Shown: positions 1 to 11,163 of the stretch, piece after piece
How positions within the stretch are numbered: the stretch's first letter is position 1
Layout: each line of letters starts with the position of its first letter
From: Anastatus disparis
Lineage: Eukaryota; Arthropoda; Insecta; Hymenoptera; Eupelmidae
DNA: 64,000 nt
Direction of reading: 5' to 3'
NCBI GenBank assembly: GCA_017163975.1
Contig: JAFFSR010000317.1
Coordinates: forward strand, 1,296,001-1,360,000
Program-made: the position numbers and the translations under genes
The notes under the pieces: generated by a model
Told to the model about the DNA's origin: nothing
Database searches by the model: none
Seen by the model: the letters and a program-made list of their open reading frames with translations, nothing else

Positions 1-230
1 GAAGAAGAAAAAAAATAACGAGAATACGACATTTAGAAATTTCAAACTGCATTTTCTTGTGATTGAGTGAACCGATTGTAATCAATTTTTTTTAAATTAA
101 AAATAATGAAAATCTTTAAATATTATTAATTGTATTTATGTGTATATATCGATGTATTTTTATGGGATTCGATTTTGAAATTTTTGAAACTCTATTTTAA
201 AGTATAAAAAAAGCGCCTCGACGTTTTCGT

Positions 231-387
231 ATTCGTACCTTAACTCGCCGTCGAGGCGTACCGCGCCTATTGATAAAATATTTTAACTTTTATTTAATTG
301 AACCTAATATTCGTACCTTAACTCGCCGTCGAGGCGCTACCACGCCTCTTGATAAAATATTTTAATTTTTATTTAATTGAACCTAAT
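231..387. repeat. Two-copy tandem repeat, unit about 78 bp
   Basis: The motif ATTCGTACCTTAACTCGCCG begins at 231 and again at 308. Each copy continues through a GC-rich CGTCGAGGCG segment into an AT-rich tail ending in AATTGAACCTAAT. The copies differ by a few substitutions and one small indel. A partial inverted match (GCGCCTCGACG near 212) lies just upstream. No coding potential is seen. Confidence 0.85.
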
Positions 388-461
388 ATTGAATTTAAAA
401 AAAAATTTTTACTTCCAATAAGGTTAAATTATTCTTACATTAGAGGGTTGTTAACATTTAA

Positions 462-845
462 CAGCAGGCCGGAGTAGAACCTGATACCGACCGAGTAACA
501 ATTGAGTTGTTTGTTATTTACTCAAGTATTAATCGGTGTATCTTCAAAATAAAGGTTGATCGCAATAGATATTATTATTATGAATATCTATGCACAAGAA
601 CGAAAAAATCTACCGATTTGTTTTTGAGAAAAGTAAGGAACGCGAAAATATTATAAACATAATCTTTTACTTCGGCGTTCCCTACTTTTCTCAAAAACAA
701 AGCGATAGATTTTTTTTTCTTGTGCATAAATATTTGTAATAATAATATCTATTGCGCTTAACCTTCAATTTGCAGATACACCGATTAATACTTGAGTAAA
801 TAACAAAAATGCCAATTAGACAAGGACAGCGAATCCGGCCTGCTC
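462..845. mobile_element. TTAA-flanked palindromic MITE
   Basis: A 384-bp near-complete palindrome. The left arm starts with CAGCAGGCCGGA and the right arm ends with TCCGGCCTGCTC. TTAA lies immediately outside both ends (458-461 and 846-849), as expected for a piggyBac-type target duplication. The arms match over most of their length, including ACTCAAGTATTAATCGGTGT near 521 and its reverse complement near 780. There is no ORF, so this would be a non-autonomous foldback element. The piggyBac link rests only on TTAA. Confidence 0.75.
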
Positions 846-940
846 TTAATTTAATTTCAGCTTCCTTGCCAACTGAAATTAATATTCTCTCTTACTTTAT
901 AAGTTAGATTAGATTAGATATTGTTTATTTTGTATTATAA

Positions 941-1415
941 TTACAAAAAAGCGTGAAAAATTACAAATAAAGTTGAAAAAATACATAAAAATACTTTAAA
1001 TAGCCTTGGACATATAAAATCAAAATAGTACAGTATGATATCACAGTCATAAAACATAATAGAGATAGTAATACTGTAATAGTAAGTCAATAAATTAAAT
1101 AAAAGCGATATCACAGATAACACGAATAAATACACGCAAAAAGTATAAATAATATAGTTAAAAATCAGTCTCAATATCTATCAGTCAAAATAATTACATA
1201 AAATCAAGCGTGTAAAGAGCGCAGTCGAAATATCAGCAGTATACAGTAAGTTAAAATCACAGCAAGTTGAATGTACAGTAATATACAAGTCAATCTGATA
1301 AAAATATAATCATTCACTCTATGCAAACACATCCTACATACACGCCAATAAATACAATCATGCCTTAAATCTATAAAGGGTACATCACATAATAAATTAA
1401 CACATATAAGTCAAC
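941..1415 (-). mobile_element. LINE 3'-end fragment (3' UTR only)
   Basis: This stretch closely matches 20990-21425, which lies directly downstream on the minus strand of a LINE reverse-transcriptase C-terminus. Shared blocks include GATATCACAGTCATAAAACA and CGCAGTCGAAATATCAGCAG. The match stops near 1415, before any RT coding sequence, so this is a 5'-truncated insertion. The open frame at 941-1174 is not a gene. Confidence 0.7.
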
Positions 1416-2146
1416 AAAAGATGACTAACGACCACATCGATAAGAGGAGTATACAGAACAACGCACGTCAGTGCCTGTTCGCTTTTTCTCTTAAAGCGAA
1501 CGACATCATACAGAGTTATATTTTTTTAATCTTTTTATCTACGCTAAAAAATGTCGATAGCGTTTGCGCGTTACCTACGGAAAGAGAAAAAAAATTTCGC
1601 TGGGACACATGGGAACGCAAACTTGTAACAGAAAACTACAAAGAGAAAAAAAAATTTCAATAGTAAGCAATTTCGTTCACAAACTTTTGCTATGTATTTT
1701 TCGAAAAGCACATTCAATTTAATTTTATTAAATTAATTTACTAACAGAAAAAAATTTTTATTTCGGAATTATTTTTTAAAAAAAAGGTTTTTAATTTATC
1801 TTTATTTTATTGTTAAAAAAAAAATTTTTACCCGTGCTTCAGATATTAAATTTTAACCATAGCAAAATACCATCTTTAATATAGGATCCTTCAAAAACAA
1901 CGCGTAGTCGGTTTGCGTCGATGACAACTACTCGCTCGACGTTATTTGCGAATTTCGATTTATTAGATGACGCGTGAAAGCCTGATCCCGTTGACGCAAC
2001 TATTTATTGGACGCCATCTTATAACGGTTATTTTGCACACGTTACAAAATAAGAATCAGTTATTAATTTAATATGACTTTTAGTTAAGTCTATAAATTTT
2101 ACTATATGCGGAGTTGCTGAAAATCATAAGAAATTTACTACATATT
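1416..2146. other. Non-coding, AT-rich, nothing recognised
   Basis: An 80-codon open frame at 1421-1663 (+) begins at the edge of the LINE tail and has no recognisable motif; I do not call it a gene. The rest holds A/T homopolymers and a GC-richer patch near 1890-2040 without an interpretable feature. Confidence 0.5.
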
Positions 2147-2303
2147 ATAAGGAAAACTCCGATAATGCTAGCTAGTAAATTTGATTGATGCGCGACGTTG
2201 TCTTAGTCGATAAACTTGTTGCTGTGTGTCTCTTTCTCTTCCTTACCTGATCGAAAGACGCGTTGCCGGTAGCTAGTCTACCATAGCCGGTAGTTTTCCT
2301 TAT
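2147..2303. mobile_element. Possible small inverted-repeat element
   Basis: ATAAGGAAAACT at the left end is mirrored by AGTTTTCCTTAT at the right end, bounding about 157 bp. A further imperfect repeat, GCCGGTAG, occurs twice near 2264-2293. No convincing target duplication is visible, so the call is tentative. Confidence 0.3.
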
Positions 2304-2810
2304 TTTATGGGGTTTAAATCTTCCAGTTAAACGTACTCAATACTTTATATAAAATATATATTTTATGCAATATTGAAAATAAGGACCGCAAAGGCGTCGG
2401 GGTAAGCAAAGGCTACAGGTTCTATATGATATATTCGCATGCAATACAGATATAATAGTTACAGACTTTAAATTTAACGTGAATTTATTAATGATAAAAA
2501 AATTAAATACAAAAGAAGGAATTTGGGTTCAAGTAATAAACTAAAGACAAAAGTTGATACAACAATAGTCGATTTATAATAAAACTATTTTCTAGAAAGA
2601 ATAAGTTATAGGGAAGGACGCGACGCGAACCAAAAATACTTTATATGTTCGAACGAACGCATATACTTTTAGCACTGAAAGCCTTTTCGAGGCAAGAAAC
2701 CTCTAGTTAACAAAATCTTACAAATAACTTACAGTAGCGCGTAGGAGCTTCTTAACACGTGTAACGAAATTCTGCCGATGTTGACCAACGTAGGGACTAT
2801 ACGCCGCACC

Positions 2811-2888
2811 CTGATCGCTGAGGCTCGTAGAGGACAGCCAGAGAAAGAAGCAATTTTCTGATCGCTGAGGCTCGTAGAGAACAGTCAA
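2811..2888. repeat. Direct repeat with 47-bp spacing
   Basis: CTGATCGCTGAGGCTCGTAG occurs at 2811 and again at 2858, with about 31 bp of near-identity each time. The surrounding 2304-3230 is otherwise non-coding. Overlapping minus-strand open frames at 2797-3346 share no consistent frame or motif. Confidence 0.75.
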
Positions 2889-3229
2889 GATCAATTAAAC
2901 ACAAACAGAGGATGATGTCTACGAAGAGCACTTCGATGAATACCCAGCGTTTTCTTATAGAAGCCATCTCCTTTTTTTCCAACACAAAACTATATAGCGG
3001 GTGTACACCTACGTAAAAAAGTAATAACTTATATGAAGCCATAAGACTATGGCTAACGATGCGTGCTTATAGGCCGCTAGAAAATATCTGTTCTGCCGTA
3101 GCTTCTTTTCACTTTCTTGTACGTCGGTTGATGCCGCACCATAGCAGCATATGACGGCATTCGTGACAGCACGCTGAGTTGCCTTATACACAACAGCGCG
3201 AGATTCGAACACGGTAGAATACCGTGACA

Positions 3230-3251
3230 ATATATATATATATATATATAT
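3230..3251. repeat. (TA)n microsatellite
   Basis: About 11 uninterrupted TA units. Confidence 0.95.
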
Positions 3252-3517
3252 TTCCTTGCATCAACCGCACTTATTGCAACGCTCACTTCTACTCTATTTT
3301 TTACACGCTTTTTCTTGAATATATTCTTTTTAATAGAAAATGACAAAATTAGTTTTAAAAAGTATTACAGTAATTTATCTCGTTATAACTTAATTTAAAT
3401 CGATTGTACAAAACCCTCACCATTTTCGTATCGTAACATTCAATCGTTAATATTTAGAAATTTATCAATTTAAACTTATTTATTACGTATTTGCTACGTT
3501 CTATTCTGAGGCTTGTA

Positions 3518-3633
3518 TTCATAGATCCAACTCCAGTAATGGTTGTATTATTTGTCTTTTTTTTCTTATCATGAGAAAGACAAGGACAGAATTAGGTTTG
3601 AGTAACAATCGTTATTTAAGTTGGGTCTATGAA
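3518..3633. mobile_element. Small palindromic element
   Basis: TTCATAGATCCAACT at the left is mirrored by AGTTGGGTCTATGAA at the right, with further imperfect pairing inward. This is MITE-like at 116 bp. Target duplication is uncertain. Confidence 0.4.
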
Positions 3634-3639
3634 TTCAAA

Positions 3640-4760
3640 TCTAAATCTCGTAATTACGAGCCTTATGCGATATTAAGTGAGCCCCTAACTGATCGCGGAT
3701 CATAAATTCATAATATTGCCAACCACAAAAAAAAAGAAATAGTCATTGCTCATTTTTGGACTCCCTTTTTTTTGTTTTTTATGTGCAGGATTCTCTAACT
3801 GACATTGGCTTGTTGTCATGTTGCATTATTTTAAAGAAAAATATTGTATAGAATAAGTTTTAAAAGAAATATTCAAAAAATTTTATTTTTTGTCACATTG
3901 TCCTTGTTTTTTATCAAGTAAATTTTTCGTTCTCCACATGCGTTATAATAAGATACCAGGAAATTTTAAGTTATTCTTCGATTTTCTTTGTGTTCAATTT
4001 TAACAATAAAGGAAATTAAAATTATATTCGAAATTCAGAAAAATTTATAGAATATCATTTGATAATATTAAGTAATGTATTTTTGATATCTTTAAAAAAT
4101 AACTTATGTTTTCTAATTTTATTCTTATCCTATATTATTTTTATTAAAATTTTATTTTTTAAAATTTTTTTATACGATTTTTTATTTTTTATTAGATAAA
4201 GATGGTAAAACATTTTTTGTTATCTAGTTAAAACCTCACTCAAAAAGAGATTTTGAAAAACTATAAAGGTGTATTTTTTACTGGTTTAAAAGATTAGAAA
4301 GATAAATAAAATTTATATTAAAATATTTTAATAAAAAAGTTCATAAGGTAAACGTTTAAAACTTAACAGCTTTTTTTCTTATTATTTGAAATTAAATTAT
4401 TTTTTTCAAAATTTTCGAAATAATCCAATACTACATTAATTACAATGCAAGTCAGGAACACATTATAAGCTAAGAGTTGATTAAGGATTTTGAAATCCGC
4501 GCTTACAGTTGTCTGATGCGCAAATATAGCGCAGTGCTACCACTTTCTGAAACAGGAATTTAAATTTTGTTGATGTCATTATTCAGCATAAATTCTAATT
4601 ATATAAGGCAAAATTGGTGGCTTTTAATCTATTTTCAACGTCCTACGATTATAATTAATTAAAGTTTCATATCAGTTGTTATAAATCAGATCTTTCTAAG
4701 GATCAAATAAAGGTTAGAAATTTAAAAAATTTTCATACAATAATTAAAATTTAAAAACAT
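3640..4760. other. AT-rich intergenic DNA
   Basis: Long A/T runs dominate; no gene, repeat pair or structured element was recognised here. Confidence 0.5.
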
Positions 4761-4793
4761 AAATATTAATTGTATTATTTTTTTATTCAGAAA

Positions 4794-5515
4794 ATGAATA
4801 AGTTGGATGAATGTCTTATAATAAAATTGAATATGTTGTTTGTTAGTTACATAACTCGAAAAGAATCAATATCATGGACTCGTTGTTTAAGAATTGATGT
4901 GAGTCTTGATAAAGTGACAAATGTTGAAGAATTGGTACGAAAAAAGGTTGTAATACTTGCTGTCGAAAATATTATAAGTGAATATAGTTTTCAAAATGAT
5001 TCCTTAGGTTTAAAAGGGACTTACCAAGAATTGAAAAAAGTTTCAGATAGTACATTAAATGAATTTTTAGAATTAACTCTTAATCCGGACAGGTAATACA
5101 GAGAATTCTTTAGATATTTGTTACAATTTTAACATTTTGTTCAAATTATGATATTTTACAATATTATAATCTTTTACAATGCAATCATAATTTACTTACA
5201 AATGAAAATTTTTTTATAATATCAGTGAAAGGTTTTTATTTTTTAGTAAATAGTTATTAGCCTGAAATTGAACAGAGAATCGAAGACTATTTACCAGCAA
5301 TATTTACACCAGGAAATCCAGAACTATTCCATAAAGTAAATTTTAAAATTTTATAATTTAAATTGAATGCTATTTATTGAAGGCGAAGTTCTTTTTTCAT
5401 ATATTTATTTGTCTTATAATTTTTCAGCAATATATTGAATTAGATTTTCTTTTAAACTTGGAGAAAAGGTGTTCCACAACTGAATCTATTGATTGTTAAA
5501 AAAGTCATCCTCAGT
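4794..5515 (+). pseudogene. Unrecognised exon-like locus, 5' part
   Basis: The first open block runs from an ATG at 4794 (just after a TTTTTTTATTCAG acceptor-like tract) to 5094. It ends at GACAG|GTAATA, which resembles a splice donor. A second block (about 5262-5333) reads as a plausible peptide ending ...PGNPELFHK, and a third starts after TTTTTCAG near 5428 and reaches an in-frame stop near 5500. The apparent splice phases of blocks one and two do not agree, so either the exon model is wrong or the gene is decayed. I do not recognise the protein: it is hydrophilic, without clear motif, signal peptide or membrane segment. A diverged relative of the following segment lies at 34655-35060, suggesting a repeated family rather than a single-copy gene. 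Confidence 0.3.
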
Positions 5516-5679
5516 ATAAAATGTTTTTAAAAAAATGTAATTTGCCAGTTTATTTTAAAATAATATTTCAGGAAATTGCAGGCAAAGTTGAGAGTGTTCT
5601 TTCTGCAAATGTTTCTTCAACGTAAATAAGGAGAAATATTAGTACCATGAGTATTGACAGTTTTTCTCTTCATTCATTC

Positions 5680-6060
5680 TTTTTAGCAAGGATACAATCA
5701 GTAAGAAATATGCAATTATTTTCAATTTAATTTTATTCCCCAAGTTGATGCACTAAAGAATTGTTGAAACTGATTAGTCTCAAATACTCTTGACATTTCA
5801 AATCCAACAGATTATGACGACAAAAGACTTACATCTTCATCTTTAATGCATTATCCAAACCACAAAAATATTGATTTTATAAATCAAAATCATAATTTAT
5901 CAAATATTGTACAGTTAAATCTTCATTACGTCTTGCATAATAAATTGTATTCTATAAAAGACATTTTCAATTTTACAAACATTCAAAGAATTTTATTTTT
6001 TTCAATATCATTAAAAAAATTAATTCATTCATTGATAAAGTTAAATTATTTTATTTACAT
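5680..6060 (+). repeat. Diverged repeat shared with 34655-35060
   Basis: Collinear matches to 34655-35060 in the same orientation include TTTTTAGCAA..ATAC near the start, ACATTTCAAAT.CAA.AGATTATG in the middle, and TCTGTAAAA/TCTATAAAAGACAT toward the end. The open frame at 5846-6064 lies inside this repeat and looks incidental. The two copies are old, with many substitutions and indels. Confidence 0.6.
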
Positions 6061-6331
6061 ATAAGAAAATTTTATTCATGTTTTATTAAAATTGTACTAC
6101 GGTTTTACTCAATGAGACTACTGTGAATTATTTTTTTTGACAAACACATATGAATATATTTATAAATTTGTAATACTTTTTAATATTTTTATGGTTAAAT
6201 ATGTTTCTGGTAGGAGCTGAAGGAGAAGTAAATATGATGATTTGAGATGTAATTTAAGTTATAATGATATTCGAAAAATTGTTTTTTATTCTTAAAGTGC
6301 ATATTGTAACTGTGATACCAATAATAATCTT

Positions 6332-6532
6332 ATGCTTATTGATGGAATTATTGATTTTAAAATTGAAGCTACAATATCTAACTACCAATTAGCATTGGAA
6401 TCTGGTCTCGTTTATAGTAATATTGAAGATCAACAAATTGAACTATCAATTGCAACTGATAATGTAAATAACAAAATGTCTTTATTATTGAAAAAAATGT
6501 TACAAGTTACTATTGAAGCTAATTTAGAATAA
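6332..6532 (+). CDS. Unrecognised 66-residue open frame
   Basis: An ATG-initiated frame downstream of, and possibly part of, the same locus as 4794-5515. The peptide is hydrophilic with an acidic, glutamine-rich middle and no recognisable domain. It follows a stretch containing Cys pairs in the same frame upstream of the ATG, so the ATG may not be the true start. It could be a decayed exon. No function can be assigned. Confidence 0.25.
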   Translation: MLIDGIIDFKIEATISNYQLALESGLVYSNIEDQQIELSIATDNVNNKMSLLLKKMLQVTIEANLE

Positions 6533-6876
6533 TTTGCAAGTCCAGCAACAATTAAGTATTTTTCTAGACATTAATAAAAGATTTCTATTTACTGTTTTTT
6601 TAAGATTTTAATAATAACTTATAATTAAACAAAATAATCTTATTTAAGAAAATAAAACATTTAATATTATTTATTATTTTTATTATATTTGTTTAATATC
6701 AATTATAAATGTTATCACAACACATTAAAAAGTTACGTATTTCATTTTTTTTTCAATTTTTTTTTTATTTTTATAATTAATTATAAAACATTTTTTATGA
6801 ATTTAGAAAAGTATGACATCTAATATTCATTATTTTTTCTTTAAATTTAAATTCTTGTCGATTTACAGGTTGGTTA

Positions 6877-7143
6877 ATGTATGGTTACAGTATGATAATA
6901 CCTTCACTAGTCAATTCTGAAACTATGACTGCAAAATCGGACATTGATGAAAACGATGAAATGTGGCAAGATACAGTGACAAAGAATCCAATGGGATTAT
7001 CGTATGTCTTCGAGAACGAACAGAACTACGACGATTCGTACTTTTGTAATTTAAACAATACAACGTCGTATTACAGATCAACGCCTAATAATCATATTGA
7101 AGCAGATAATTTTGTACAAATATTTTCATTAATCTTTGTTTAA
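6877..7143 (+). CDS. Unrecognised 88-residue open frame, possible terminal exon
   Basis: The frame follows a good acceptor-like tract (TCGATTTACAG|GTTGG, near 6868) and ends in TAA at 7141-7143. The peptide is rich in Asn, Asp, Ser and Tyr, low in hydrophobic residues until the C-terminus, and shows no known domain. Its composition is less AT-biased at the codon level than the flanks, which is mild support for past coding. It may be the last exon of the locus beginning at 4794, but no continuous model could be built. Confidence 0.3.
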   Translation: MYGYSMIIPSLVNSETMTAKSDIDENDEMWQDTVTKNPMGLSYVFENEQNYDDSYFCNLNNTTSYYRSTPNNHIEADNFVQIFSLIFV

Positions 7144-7480
7144 AATATATTTAATTGTTCAAAAATGTTGTTGTATTATAATAATACACTGAGAAGTCTT
7201 TCGCTTAGCTATTATCCTCACCCAAGACCAGTAACATGACTCGTGAGAAGTCGGCGCTTCTAGCCGAAAGGGAGTGGCAAGAAAGCGAACTAGAGTTCGA
7301 CCACTGAATCCGCGCAGGGACTAGTGGCTAGTCCCTTTTTCGGCGCTGTTATAATGCCAGATCACACACCTCAATGTACGCGCGTCGCACGGACTAAGTA
7401 TAGTGTACAAATCATGTGCACATTGATTTATATCTATTCTATAAATACATATACATCAATTTGATTTTATTATATATATA
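7144..7480. other. Non-coding with a short hairpin
   Basis: AGGGACTAG-TGG-CTAGTCCCT (7316-7336) forms a 9-bp perfect stem followed by a T run. No RNA gene could be recognised around it. The rest is unique-looking sequence leading into a TA-rich boundary. Confidence 0.5.
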
Positions 7481-9305
7481 TGGGGCATTCTTTGTGAATC
7501 GGAACTCCCCTTCTCCAAAATTGCAGTAAACTAAAAAAAATTGTATGACGCCTTAAAATCTTCCTTTTTTATCTAGTTTCAGATGCAGAGTGGCGTTTTT
7601 GAAAATTCATTATGGTGGCTCCTATATGGTGGCCAAAACTTGGGAAGTTCGTAAAAATTTTTCGAAATTTCATGATAACTCGCTCAGTTTGGAATTTTTC
7701 GTTTTTTTCTCACTAAAACTGAATAAAGCACAAAATTTTACATAGAAATATGGTATTATAGTCAAGGTCAAACCACTTTTTGAAGGTTATTTTTTGCAAT
7801 CCTTATTTTGAATTGCTTGGCTATTATTTTGGCTGAAAACGGATCTTGAAACAGTAAGCTCTCACATTCTTGAGATTGCCGCTTACGATCCTCATGCCCA
7901 TACGATTTCAACATGTTTCGGTTAAGGTCAAACGGAAGTCAAACACCTTAATTCGAATAATATAATTTTTTTTACTTCATTTTTTTTCACTTACAATGCA
8001 TATGCGGAAATTTTAGATTTGCGTTTTTATAATATTAAACATTTCATGAATGGTATTCTTCTTTGGTAAAATTTTAACCCCGCTCTTCTATATTTTTTCC
8101 TTTGTTTAAATAATTTTCTTACTTATAATGCTTACGCGAAAACTATAGATCCTCGTGTTTATAATATTAAAAATTTTACAAATTCATTTTATTCGTTGTA
8201 ATATTATATTTTACACAGCGTGCGGGAATTTTCTTTCCCGCACGCTTTTTTCCGTGTGGAAATTTTTTTTCGCCATCTAACCCTAAAATTTAAAATTCGT
8301 TACCCTTTTTTTTTTGCTCTCATGGCGAAAAATACACTACGCAACTAGTATGGAAAGGTTTTTTTACGAATCTCGAAACCCTCACGTTCAGCTCAGGCCG
8401 TAAACTTCTCGTTTCGTAAATAAAGCCTTTCCATACCCGTTACGTAATGTACTATTCCCGCAGGTTTTTTTTTGTGCGGGAATAGGACACTTCCCGTATA
8501 AAGAATCATGTGGGAAATCGAACTTTTCGCACGCCGTGTGGAAAAATATTTTACATTTATTTGTTTCAACAAAATATTTATTTTAAACATATTATTATTC
8601 ATAGTGAAATTTGCAAATACTCATACGGTAATTATTTTTATAGATTATTCACCTTTTAAGTTGTGTCTTAGATGTAACACTACTACTGCAGGCTACTTTC
8701 TTAAGATATTCATTTTATTAAGGTTACACTATTAACATTAGAATATAAGTTCGCAAATTATGAGATCCAAACTTATCTCGACGTGGAATTTTCTGTTCAT
8801 TCAGAATCAGAAGTAAAAAAAATTATATTATTTCAGTTAAGGTGTTTGACCTCCGTTTGACCTTAACCGAAACATGCTGATATTGTATGGGCATGAGGAT
8901 CGTAAGCGGAGATTTCAAGAATGAGAGAGCTTACTGTTTCAAGATCCGTTTTCAGCCGAAATAATAGCCGAACGATTCAAAATAAGGATTGCAAAAAATA
9001 ACCTTCAAAATGTGGTATGACCTTGACTATAATACCATATTTCTATGTCAAATTTTGTGCTCTGTTCATTTTTAGTAAGAAAATAACGAGAAATTCAAAA
9101 CTGAGCAAGTTATCATGAAATTTCGAAAAATTTTTACGAACTTCCTAAGTGTTGCCCACTATATTGGAGCCACCATATTTAATTTTTGGAAACGCCACTG
9201 TGCATTTGAAACTAGATGATAAAAGGAAGATATTAAGTCGTCATGCAATTTTTTAGTCCACTACAATTTTGGAGAAGAGGCGGGTACCGATTCCAAAAGA
9301 ATGCC

Positions 9306-9308
<3 letters not shown>
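7481..9308. mobile_element. Long-inverted-repeat (foldback) element
   Basis: The left end TGGGGCATTCTTT and right end AAAGAATGCCCCA are reverse complements, each bordered outside by TA. Similarity between arms extends about 500 bp (7481-7985 against 8808-9308), with shared blocks such as GGTCAAAC, TATGGGCATGAGGATCGTAA and CGAAATTTCATGATAACT. The ~820-bp centre contains nested palindromes: a perfect 12-bp stem AGCGTGCGGGAA / TTCCCGCACGCT at 8217-8246, and arms at about 8348-8440 sharing GTATGGAAAGG. No transposase ORF is present, so it is non-autonomous. TA flanks suggest a Tc1/mariner-like or other TA-targeting family, but the flanks are TA repeats, so the duplication cannot be proven. Confidence 0.85.

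Positions 9309-9346
<38 letters not shown>
9309..9346. repeat. (TA)n microsatellite
   Basis: About 18 TA units directly adjoining the foldback element; translated open frames across it are artefacts. Confidence 0.95.
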
Positions 9347-9349
<3 letters not shown>

Positions 9350-9528
9350 TGTTAAAAAAATTGAATTTCGCTTCCAGTACGTTAATGAAATTTCTATTTT
9401 TACTTTGAATTTCATGCAAATTTACATTAAAATTACAGTCAAATTATTAATATTCATGTACATGCTTGAAGCAAGCTTTCAGTTTTGCATTAAATTTGCA
9501 TTAAATTTCATGTTTTTTTTTAACGGTG
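9347..9528. mobile_element. Short MITE between two TA runs
   Basis: The left end CACTGTTAAAAAAA and right end TTTTTTTTTAACGGTG are imperfect reverse complements, with interior AAATTTCAT/ATGAAATTT matches. Length is about 182 bp. It lies between (TA)n tracts, consistent with TA targeting, although the right flank reads CATA rather than a clean TA. Confidence 0.55.
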
Positions 9529-9529
9529 C

Positions 9530-9530
<1 letters not shown>

Positions 9531-9571
<41 letters not shown>
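9531..9571. repeat. (TA)n microsatellite
   Basis: A second TA run on the other side of the short MITE. Confidence 0.95.
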
Positions 9572-9706
9572 TAGGGGAGGTATCCCCTGCTCGCTCCGCT
9601 CGCCAACCTCCCCGAAACATGGTATAAATATAACACAAAAATTAACAAAAAAATCAACAAAAAAACCTAACGCGCCATAACGATACCTCTATATTTCACA
9701 GTAGGG

Positions 9707-9940
9707 AGGCAACGCAGGTATTGGATCCCCCCACCACCACCCCCGAGGTCGAGGGGGGAATCTAGGAGAATGACTTTGGCGGGAACCTTCAAGCAACAAA
9801 CCATGAAAAGAGAGAATGAAATTAGGCAACGCAGGTACTGGATCCCCCCCACCACTACCCCCAAGGCGGAGGGGGGGAATCTAGGAAAATGACTTTGGCG
9901 AGAACCTTGAAGCAGCGAGCCATGAAAAGAGAGAATGAAC
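9707..9940. repeat. Two-copy 117-bp tandem repeat
   Basis: AGGCAACGCAGGTA begins at 9707 and 9824. Each unit holds a C-run/G-run hairpin (CCCCC...GGGGGG), then AATCTAGGA.AATGACTTTGG and CCATGAAAAGAGAGAATGAA. The C/G runs make the region highly structured. It lies at the left margin of the Polinton-like locus but does not match its right end. Confidence 0.85.
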
Positions 9941-10199
9941 TTAAGATGGAAGTGGGAAACGGTTTAAGAAACTGGTCTGTTTAATAAACAACAATAAAAT
10001 TTAAAAATCAAGATTTTTCTGTTAATTTAATTAAGTTTCAATATTATTTATACGCTTGACAATATTTCTTAAATTATTATTAAAAATTATAATATCATTT
10101 CGTAGATTGTTAGAAATGTTATAAAATTCTATTTGAATATTTATTATAAGATAGAAATATATATTTATTAATATTATTGTTAAATATAAGATGTAACGA

Positions 10200-10800
10200 A
10201 CCATAAAAATAGAGAATCACATAAATGTTATCATGAGGATACAATAAATAGTAAATATAATTGATACAATTTAAAAAAATTTTATTTCTACATGAATGCT
10301 ATTATTTACCATAAACAATTGAAATCTTTAAAAAGAGAAAATGACTGGAAATTACGAAAATATTAAAATTCGCAACGGGCTATCAAAATAATTAAAATTT
10401 ATACAATGAAACTACCTTTAAAATAAAATCTTCCTCCCATATCAAAATGCTATTTTTTTCGAAGTAAAATCGTCTAAATTATAAATATTTAAAAGATAAA
10501 TATTTTTACAAAAGTTTCATTTAAAACAGTCGAAAAAAACAAGTACGGACAGGTAATACAATAAGGCTACAGTAAATATTGAATTTAATTTATACAATTA
10601 AAATAAAATTTTGTTTCTGCATAAAGAGCTATTATTTACCCTTATCAATGCAAATCTTTGAAAAGAGAAAATGACCGGAAATCATGAAAATAACAAAATC
10701 CACAACGAGCCATCATTAATAATTGAAATTTATACAATGAAACTACCTTCAAAGTAAATTCTTCCTTCCACATCAAAATGCTATTTTGCAAAGTTAAATA
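10200..10800 (+). repeat. Tandem decayed copies of a small element gene and its flank
   Basis: Two paralogous blocks (about 10200-10470 and 10541-10795) share ATTATTTACC, GAAAAGAGAAAATGAC.GGAAAT and TATACAATGAAACTACCTT. The starts of these blocks resemble the middle of the intact small ORF at 10924-11163 (compare TACGGACAGGTAATAC at 10543 with TACAGACAGGCAATAC at 11043). This suggests the gene region was duplicated in tandem and that the two upstream copies decayed. Confidence 0.6.
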
Positions 10801-10923
10801 TTATAAATTACAATAAAACATTTAATTGTGTACTTCAATTTTTAATTTAAAACTTGCAAAAGTTTTATTTAAAAACCAGTTAAAGTTGAAAAACCAGTCG
10901 GAGAAGGTAAATATATTTTAAAA

Positions 10924-11163
10924 ATGAGTGCGGAATTAAACGCTGCAATAGATCTAAGTGAGTCTTTACCCATAAAAAAACTCGAAAGTCTTGAAATTAA
11001 TAAGCAATATAAAATAACGGAATTGAAAGCTATGAAAACTAAATACAGACAGGCAATACTGGCTACAATAAATAGTGAATATAAAGTTTTTTTACCTAAA
11101 CGTGTAGCCGAATTTTTTAAAAATAAAAAAGAAAAATACGATTTATTCAAAAAATGCATGTGA
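10924..11163 (+). CDS. Small Polinton-associated hypothetical protein
   Basis: An intact 79-residue frame with ATG start and TGA stop. It is lysine-rich with a central segment reading Y-x-I-T-E-L, then T-K-Y-R, then F-L-P-x-R-V. From memory, small proteins with this layout sit near the DNA polymerase gene in insect Polinton-like elements; I cannot confirm this by search. Position supports it: the polymerase begins about 900 bp downstream on the same strand. Partial tandem copies lie just upstream. There is no membrane segment or signal peptide. The function is unknown; I do not assign DNA binding. It is the only undamaged ORF of the element. Confidence 0.5.
   Translation: MSAELNAAIDLSESLPIKKLESLEINKQYKITELKAMKTKYRQAILATINSEYKVFLPKRVAEFFKNKKEKYDLFKKCM

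Noticed and set aside
2797..3346. Three overlapping minus-strand frames
   Set aside because: Different frames, a TA microsatellite inside, and no conserved motif.
9233..9864. Open frames crossing the TA runs and the 117-bp repeats
   Set aside because: They consist of Tyr-Ile repeats from (TA)n and of repeat-unit translations; no protein signal.
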